Shown piece after piece: positions 14,280 to 18,176 of a stretch of 18,176 nucleotides of DNA. Under the pieces are notes generated by a model. The model saw only the letters and a list, made by a program, of their open reading frames with translations. It did no database searches and had not been told where the DNA came from. The translations under genes were made by a program, and so were the position numbers. Source of the DNA: CAIWCD01 sp043782365. GTDB taxonomy: Bacteria > Myxococcota > Myxococcia > Myxococcales > 40CM-4-68-19. Location of the stretch: assembly GCA_043782365.1 (NCBI GenBank), contig JAYWAO010000080.1, positions 1 to 18,176 of the forward strand, given 5' to 3'. Every line of letters begins with the position of its first letter. The stretch's first letter is position 1.

Positions 14280-15782
14280 CTAGTGCGGCGGCAGCGCCTT
14301 GCCATACCGCGACGAGACCGCCGCGCCGAGCGCCACGAACTGCAGCAGCATCAAGAGGGGCGTGCCCAGCCAGGGCACCAGCGAGACGAGCAGCAGCGCG
14401 CCCAGGCCCATCCCCAGCGCGGCCGGGGGCACGAAGATGTTGCCCGGCCCGGCGGGGAGCCGCTCGCCCACCCGCAGCGCCAGCGCCGCGAGGCCCAGCG
14501 CCGCCGAGAGGAAGAGGCCCAGCGGCAGGAGCGGCAGGAGCGGGATCCCGACCACCGAGATCAAGAGCAACACCAGCATCGGGAAGAGCAGCATCCAACA
14601 GAGGAAGCCCACCAGGAACGACCGCAGCGGGTTGTGCGCCACCACCGCGCCGACCGCGCGGACCCGCTCCGGAGAGAGCCGCAGGGCGCCCAGGCCGAGC
14701 AGGTAGACCAGCGCGAAGAGCGCCAGCGTGGGGAAGAGCCCGAAGGGCCCGAGGCGGGTGAGGCCGATGGAGCGCCGCTGGGGGACCTTGTGGAAGAGCT
14801 TGCCGACGCCGATCTGCACGTGCTCGCCGAGCACCTGCCCGCCGCGCGAGACCTCGTTCTCGCCGAGGAGCGCCACCGCGTCGCCGAGCACCACGCCGCC
14901 GGGCTCCACCTCGACGCTGCCGCCGATCGCCGCCACCGAGCCCTGCACCACCGCGCCGGGCTGGACGACGACCGAGCCCCAGATGGCGACGGCGTCGCCG
15001 CGCAGCACGGTGCCCGAGGGGACGACGAGGTCGCCCTGGAAGACCTTGACCATGTCGCCGCTGCTCTTGGAGCCGCCTTCCTGTCCGGCGCGCTTGCCCC
15101 GGTTGCCGCGGCGGCTCGAGCCGGCCTGCTCGATGATCAGGCCGGTGCCCCGCTCGTCCGAGACGGGCACCACCACGAGGTGGCTGTCGCGCAACACGCC
15201 CATGCAGCGGGCGCGACGCAGCACCTCGGAGAGCGCGTCGCGCGGAGTGGCGTGATCGAAGTCCACGTCGATGGTGTCGCGGCCTACGCCCACCAGGGTG
15301 AGCGACCAGCCGGCGGTGTGCGCGATGCGGTGGAGCACTTCGACCGCGGGCACATTTTGGGCGTGCTCGGTGAAGACCTCGGGGCCGAGGTCCTCGATGG
15401 AGGGGAGGCCTGCGAGCGACCCGTGCAGGCGGGGCAGCGGAGGGACCGGCGGTACGGGAGGAACCGGGGGTACGGGCGCGATCTCGGGCACTGGAGGAAC
15501 CGGCGGCACCGGCGGCACGGGCGCAGCAGGGGCGACCACGAGATCCTTGCTACCCTTGAGCTCGGCGTCGGGGTCGCTGTCCTCGGAGTCGTCCGCTGGA
15601 GCCTCGCCTTGGGCGGCCGGCGAGCCTTCGGCCGCGCGGCTCACCTCGATCTGCAGCACCTGCTCGAGCGCTGCCTTGATCAGCTGCCTCTGCGCCGTCC
15701 GGTCGAAGAGCCCCGAGACGTCGCGCGCCGCGGAGCCGAAGACGCCGGTGAGGCCGGCAGCGAGCAGGGCGAAGGCGATCAT
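14280..15782 (-). CDS. Membrane protein with STN-like domain, Pro-Val rod and bactofilin-like beta-helix
   Basis: A 500-residue envelope protein, not a family I can name. Parts in order: an N-terminal hydrophobic signal or anchor (1-16); a polar helical stretch (20-80); Pro-Val-Pro repeats (88-117), resembling the stiff periplasm-spanning linker of TonB; an STN/secretin-N-like domain (about 132-208, with VPAVEVLHRIAHTAGWSL and TPRDALSEVLRRA); a basic linker (220-240); a beta-helix of short repeats (244-327, such as GDLVVPSGTVLRGDAVAIWG) like bactofilin and other polymer-forming proteins; and about four hydrophobic segments (346-368, 388-411, 412-436, 453-488). STN domains elsewhere take part in FecA-FecR-FecI signalling and in secretins. 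The ATG overlaps the anti-sigma stop (ATGA), so it is the third gene of the sigma operon. It could be a sensor, a scaffold or a target of the sigma pathway. Domain calls are by eye. Confidence 0.7.
   Translation of the reverse strand: MIAFALLAAGLTGVFGSAARDVSGLFDRTAQRQLIKAALEQVLQIEVSRAAEGSPAAQGEAPADDSEDSDPDAELKGSKDLVVAPAAPVPPVPPVPPVPEIAPVPPVPPVPPVPPLPRLHGSLAGLPSIEDLGPEVFTEHAQNVPAVEVLHRIAHTAGWSLTLVGVGRDTIDVDFDHATPRDALSEVLRRARCMGVLRDSHLVVVPVSDERGTGLIIEQAGSSRRGNRGKRAGQEGGSKSSGDMVKVFQGDLVVPSGTVLRGDAVAIWGSVVVQPGAVVQGSVAAIGGSVEVEPGGVVLGDAVALLGENEVSRGGQVLGEHVQIGVGKLFHKVPQRRSIGLTRLGPFGLFPTLALFALVYLLGLGALRLSPERVRAVGAVVAHNPLRSFLVGFLCWMLLFPMLVLLLISVVGIPLLPLLPLGLFLSAALGLAALALRVGERLPAGPGNIFVPPAALGMGLGALLLVSLVPWLGTPLLMLLQFVALGAAVSSRYGKALPPH
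15432..15524. repeat. Short tandem repeats encoding Pro-Val-Pro linker
   Basis: Two runs of a 9-bp unit (minus strand, Pro-Val-Pro type codons; plus strand seen as GGCGGTACGG-like units) encode residues 88-99 and 103-117 of the STN/beta-helix membrane protein, interrupted by Glu-Ile-Ala. Copies vary at third positions, so this is a coding repeat and probably length-variable. It is not a CRISPR or mobile repeat. Confidence 0.75.
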
Positions 15783-16312
15783 CGCGTGGTCGCCTCGTCT
15801 CCCCGCCGGAGCGCGCCGCGCAGGAGCATGCCGATGAAGGCCACCGCGCAGATGGCGCCGAGGGCGAGCGGGACCTGCGCCGCGTACACCACCGGGCCGA
15901 CCAGCTCGTACACCTCGCGCAGCACGGTCACCGACTGCACCAGCTGGTCGATCCGCTGCCCGGGACGCATGGAGGTCGCCCAACCGACCACCGCGACCAC
16001 CGCCACCAGCGCGGCGGGGATGGCTGCGAGCCGGATGTGACGGCGCGCCTCGAGCTGCCGCTCGCGCTCCTCGGCGAGCAGGAGGACCTGGAGGGTGAAG
16101 TCGGGCGGCGGCGCGGGGTCGCGCAGCCCGCAGAGAGACAGGTGGAGCGCCGCGTAGCCCTGCACCTCAGCGGCGCAGTCGGAGCAGCGGTCGCAGTGCT
16201 CGCGGGCGGCGAGCCCTTCGGGCCCGCGCAGCGAGCCGTCGGCGAGGCCCTGGAGCCGGGCGTCGTCGAGGTGGAGCGCGCCGGGCGCGAGCTGGAGGTC
16301 TTGACCGCTCAT
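15779..16312 (-). CDS. Zinc-finger (zf-HC2) transmembrane anti-sigma factor
   Basis: The 177-residue product begins with an anti-sigma zinc-finger domain: H39, C43 and C46 match the H-x3-C-x2-C pattern of ZAS/zf-HC2 proteins, in EHCDRCSDCAAEV, with an extra cysteine at 40. Such domains hold the partner ECF sigma factor at the membrane until a signal frees it. Two membrane segments follow, near 95-112 (LAAIPAALVAVVAVVG) and 144-164 (AAQVPLALGAICAVAFIGMLL), separated by about 30 residues. The N-terminus, with the zinc finger, should face the cytoplasm. Many ZAS anti-sigmas have a single membrane span, so two spans with both ends inside is notable. No periplasmic sensor domain is present. The ATG overlaps the sigma stop (ATGA), and the TGA overlaps the start of the STN/beta-helix protein (ATGA). 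The pair assignment with the sigma gene is strong by position. Confidence 0.87.
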   Translation of the reverse strand: MSGQDLQLAPGALHLDDARLQGLADGSLRGPEGLAAREHCDRCSDCAAEVQGYAALHLSLCGLRDPAPPPDFTLQVLLLAEERERQLEARRHIRLAAIPAALVAVVAVVGWATSMRPGQRIDQLVQSVTVLREVYELVGPVVYAAQVPLALGAICAVAFIGMLLRGALRRGDEATTR

Positions 16313-16956
16313 GAGAGGTGCTCCGAGAGCCGGGCCTTGAGCTCCTTGCGGGCGCGGTGCAGCCAGGTCATCACGGTGCCCATCGGGACGTCGAGCGTCT
16401 CGGCGATCTCGGCGTAGCTCCTGTGCTGCACGTGGTAAAGCGCGATCACCTCGCGGTAGCGCGCCGGGAGACCCGCGATCGCCTCGTCGAGGTCGCGCTG
16501 CGCCTCGCGCTCCTGCACCGCCGCCTCGCCGGACTTGACGAACGGGTCGGCGAGGTCGTGCGCCACCCCCGGGTCCGCTGCTTCCTCGCCCCTCGCCTCG
16601 GGAACGAGCGACAAGGTGGGCCGCCGACGCCGGAGGAGGTCGATGCAGTGGTTGCGCGCGATGCGGAGCACCCACGCGGAGAAGGGCTGCCTCGGGTCGA
16701 ACGAGGAGATGCTGGTGTACGCGCGGACGAACGCCTCCTGGGCGGCGTCGCGCGCCTCCTCGCTGCCGCCCTGCTGCCCGAGCAGGCGCCAGCAGAGGCC
16801 GTAGACAGAGGACTTGTGCCGCTCGACCAGCCGGCCGAACGAGGCCTTGTCGCCGCCCGCTGCAGCGCGGGCCCAGGTTGCCTCGTCGGCAGGGCAGGAG
16901 CGCGCCGCTGGAGTCGCGTCGGTCAATGGGATCGGGAACGAGAGGGCTTGGTCCAC
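16309..16956 (-). CDS. RNA polymerase sigma factor, ECF (sigma-70 family)
   Basis: An extracytoplasmic-function sigma factor of 215 residues. Region 2 spans about 38-112 (FGRLVERHKSSVYGLCWRLLG, ARDAAQEAFVRAYTSISSFD, FSAWVLRIARNHCIDLLRRRR), with the core-binding and -10-binding helices. Region 4 spans about 160-210 (LPARYREVIALYHVQHRSYAEIAETLD, PMGTVMTWLHRARKEL), with the helix-turn-helix that reads the -35 element. There is no region 1 or 3, as usual for ECF proteins. A ~40-residue linker between the two is Ala/Glu/Asp-rich. GTG 16956 is the most upstream start in this frame; TTG at codon 11 is an alternative, and neither has a Shine-Dalgarno sequence. The stop overlaps the anti-sigma start (ATGA). 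A candidate promoter lies at 17043-17071. ECF factors often activate their own operon, but no clear GGAAC/GTC pair was found. Confidence 0.92.
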   Translation of the reverse strand: MDQALSFPIPLTDATPAARSCPADEATWARAAAGGDKASFGRLVERHKSSVYGLCWRLLGQQGGSEEARDAAQEAFVRAYTSISSFDPRQPFSAWVLRIARNHCIDLLRRRRPTLSLVPEARGEEAADPGVAHDLADPFVKSGEAAVQEREAQRDLDEAIAGLPARYREVIALYHVQHRSYAEIAETLDVPMGTVMTWLHRARKELKARLSEHLS

Positions 16957-17012
16957 AGCAGGAGTTACGGGCGCTTCGGGGGGCTATTTCAGGGAAATCG
17001 ACAGGGCGGCGA

Positions 17013-17243
17013 TCACGCGCAACCCTCGGAGTGGCAACGGGAAACATAGGCGGACGAGAGGCTTCCGGCAAGCCGGTGGGCTGACCTCCTCCTGGCCTCT
17101 GCGGCAGCTCGGCGCCGTCGATCAGCGCCAGCACCAGCGGCGTGCACATCAGGCAGGGTGACGAGGAAGATGATCAGCGCTGGCAGCACAGGCGCAACCT
17201 GCCAGAGGAAGACCAGGAGCAGCGAGGAAACGTCGCCCAGCGG
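17013..17243 (-). pseudogene. Possible frameshifted remnant of a small membrane protein
   Basis: One minus-strand frame is open from 17243 down to a TGA at 17013-17015. Its first half reads GDVSSLLLVFLWQVAPVL followed by PALIIFLVTLPDVH, a plausible membrane helix with G/C in most third positions. After about 17150 this frame turns Arg/Ala-rich. The neighbouring frame then becomes protein-like from 17149 (MCTPLVLALIDGAELPQRP). A single-base frameshift near 17150 would join the two. No ATG start is present in the first part; GTG 17189 would give only 58 residues. It may be a decayed gene, a sequence error or chance. Confidence 0.25.
17043..17071 (-). promoter_or_regulatory. Candidate promoter for the sigma/anti-sigma operon
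   Basis: On the minus strand TTGCCG (17066-17071) is separated by 17 bp from TATGTT (17043-17048); each box matches the sigma70 consensus at four of six positions. Transcription would start near 17036, about 80 nt before GTG 16956. A second, weaker option is TAACTC five bases before that GTG, which would give a nearly leaderless transcript. Confidence 0.35.
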
Positions 17244-17244
17244 T

Positions 17245-17250
17245 TACAGT
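17245..17250 (+). promoter_or_regulatory. Possible -10 element giving a leaderless SDR transcript
   Basis: TACAGT lies six bases before ATG 17257, in GGTTACAGTGGGCGGATG. Transcription starting about seven bases after this box would begin at the ATG itself. No good -35 box and only a weak GGGCGG ribosome-binding candidate are present. Confidence 0.35.
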
Positions 17251-17256
17251 GGGCGG

Positions 17257-18057
17257 ATGCCCCAGACCACCATCGGCAGCTACGCAGACCTCCGCGGCCA
17301 GGCAGCGCTCGTCACGGGCGCTTCCTCCGGGATCGGCCAGGGGATCGCCGAGGCGCTGCTCTCGCAGGGCGTGCGCGTCGTGCTCCACTACCGCGGCAAC
17401 GAGGACGCCGCCGAAGCGCTCCGCGCCCGCTTTCCCACGCTGGCCACGACGGTCAAGGCAGACCTCGGCGCCGAGCAGGGCTGCGGTCTTCTGGCCCGGG
17501 CGGCGCTGGCGGCGTTCCCAGACCTGTCCCTCCTGGTGCACTCGGCGGGGATCTGGAACGACGGCCCGATCGCTTCCATCACCGCCCACACGCTGGAGGA
17601 GATGTTCCGGGTGAATACGTTCTCCGCCTTCTACCTGGTGCGCGATCTGCTCCCCGCGCTGCGACAGGGCGGGGCGGCGCGGCCGGGGCGGATCGTCTTC
17701 ATCGGCTCCACCGCAGGCCAGCGCGGCGAGGCGTTCCACGGCCACTACGCGGCGAGCAAGGGGGCGCTGCAGGCGCTCGCGCAGTCGCTCACCGTGGAGC
17801 TCGGGCCCGAGGTGCGCGTCAACACCGTCTCGCCGGGCTGGGTCCGCACTCCGATGGCCGGTGCGGCGCTGGAGAGGATGGGCGCCGACCTCCTGCCCAC
17901 GCTGCCCAACCGCCGAATCGCCGAGGTGGACGACGTGGTGGCGGCGACGCTCTTCCTCGCCTCGTCGGCCTCGGGGCACCTGCTCGGGCAGGACCTCGGC
18001 GTCTCCGGCGGCGCGCTGGCGGTGCTCCCGCGCGGGCAGCTGCGGAAGGTCGAGTAA
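17257..18057 (+). CDS. Short-chain dehydrogenase/reductase (SDR, FabG-like)
   Basis: An NAD(P)-dependent oxidoreductase of the classical SDR family, 266 residues (usual 240-270). The Rossmann cofactor motif is TGASSGIG (20-27). HSAG (95-98) stands in the place of the usual NNAG. N120 (RVNTF), S151 (GSTAG), Y164 and K168 (YAASK) form the catalytic set, and SPGWVRTP (192-199) closes the cofactor site. LHYRGNEDAAEAL after the second strand resembles NADP-preferring members. The substrate cannot be told; FabG-like 3-oxoacyl reductases and many sugar or ketone reductases look alike. ATG 17257 is chosen because the family N-terminus starts right after it; the in-frame ATG at 17158 would add 33 unconserved residues. 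The next gene starts five bases after the stop, so the two may form an operon. Confidence 0.92.
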   Translation: MPQTTIGSYADLRGQAALVTGASSGIGQGIAEALLSQGVRVVLHYRGNEDAAEALRARFPTLATTVKADLGAEQGCGLLARAALAAFPDLSLLVHSAGIWNDGPIASITAHTLEEMFRVNTFSAFYLVRDLLPALRQGGAARPGRIVFIGSTAGQRGEAFHGHYAASKGALQALAQSLTVELGPEVRVNTVSPGWVRTPMAGAALERMGADLLPTLPNRRIAEVDDVVAATLFLASSASGHLLGQDLGVSGGALAVLPRGQLRKVE

Positions 18058-18062
18058 CACAC

Positions 18063-18176
18063 TTGCGCCTCACGCCCGCCCAGCTGCGGACCCGCGCCGC
18101 CGAGGCCCGCGCCCACTACGCCTCCTGCGACCTCTGCGCCCACCGCTGCCTGGTGGACCGCACCCGCGGGCCCGCG
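18063..18176 (+). CDS. Start of a PflX-like radical-SAM protein (3'-truncated)
   Basis: Thirty-eight codons are open from TTG 18063 to the window end. The segment YASCDLCAHRCLVDRTRG matches the N-terminal cysteine motif (C-x2-C-x3-C-x-V-x-R-x2-G) of the COG1313/PflX group, radical-SAM proteins related to pyruvate formate-lyase activases. The radical-SAM CxxxCxxC cluster itself would come later, outside the window. The start codon is a guess: TTG is the first start after the SDR stop, five bases away, and no strong ribosome binding site is seen. Since the family call rests on one short motif, other small Fe-S or zinc proteins are possible. Confidence 0.55.
   Translation, partial: MRLTPAQLRTRAAEARAHYASCDLCAHRCLVDRTRGPA

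Larger units (their letters stand above)
16957..17256. other. 300-bp divergent intergenic region between the sigma and SDR genes
   Basis: This gap separates the minus-strand sigma gene from the plus-strand SDR gene, so it must hold both promoters. It contains a candidate minus-strand promoter (17043-17071), a possible plus-strand -10 box (17245-17250) and a minus-strand stretch that reads like a frameshifted small membrane protein (17013-17243). No tRNA, riboswitch or strong hairpin was seen. Confidence 0.6.

Noticed and set aside
15432..15524. Possible CRISPR-like or minisatellite array
   Set aside because: The units are 9 bp, in frame, without spacers, and encode the Pro-Val-Pro linker of a real gene.
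14193..16040. 615-codon plus-strand open frame, rich in Arg, Glu, Gln and His
   Set aside because: It is the antisense shadow of the STN/beta-helix and anti-sigma genes, has no domain pattern, and its composition is what reversing GC-rich codons produces.

Overview
The window is very GC-rich, with G or C at almost every third codon position, and is almost entirely protein-coding on both strands. Gene order (trpS, scpA, scpB, rluB-type synthase), a TPR plus cyclic-nucleotide-binding regulator, an ECF sigma/anti-sigma pair, Ala/Pro-rich protein extensions and frequent ATGA or GTGA stop-start overlaps suggest a myxobacterium or close relative (Myxococcota, formerly Deltaproteobacteria). This is inferred from style and gene content; there is no rRNA or marker comparison behind it.

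Left part, plus strand (1-12256). A 5'-truncated glnD (PII uridylyltransferase/uridylyl-removing enzyme) is followed by a YciO-type YrdC-domain protein coupled to a XerC/D tyrosine recombinase. A 221-bp gap then holds a long stem-loop, a tandem 12-bp repeat with a REP-like hairpin, and a good sigma70-type promoter (TTGTCC-N17-TATAAA). That promoter appears to drive a tight run: trpS, scpA, scpB (condensin partner subunits), a 23S rRNA pseudouridine synthase and a HEAT-repeat lipoprotein. Next is a 727-residue cytoplasmic regulator with N-terminal TPR-like helices, a long acidic/Pro-rich linker and two C-terminal cyclic-nucleotide-binding domains.

Right part, minus strand (16956 down to 12308). 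In transcription order: an ECF sigma factor, a zinc-finger anti-sigma factor with two membrane segments, and a membrane protein that joins an STN-like domain, a Pro-Val-Pro rod, a bactofilin-like beta-helix and a polytopic C-terminus. These three are linked by ATGA overlaps. After 92 bp come a lipoprotein with a degenerate phosphoesterase fold and, again by ATGA overlap, a stand-alone MshEN domain protein matching the published c-di-GMP-binding motif. This minus-strand cluster is the best candidate for an undescribed system: an ECF regulon whose third gene may sense or organise the envelope, next to possible c-di-GMP and cNMP readers.

Right edge, plus strand. A 300-bp divergent gap holds a candidate sigma-operon promoter and a possible frameshifted small membrane ORF. 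An SDR oxidoreductase follows, then the first 38 codons of a PflX-like radical-SAM protein that runs off the window.

The window contains no rRNA, tRNA, CRISPR array, insertion sequence or prophage gene that I could recognise.
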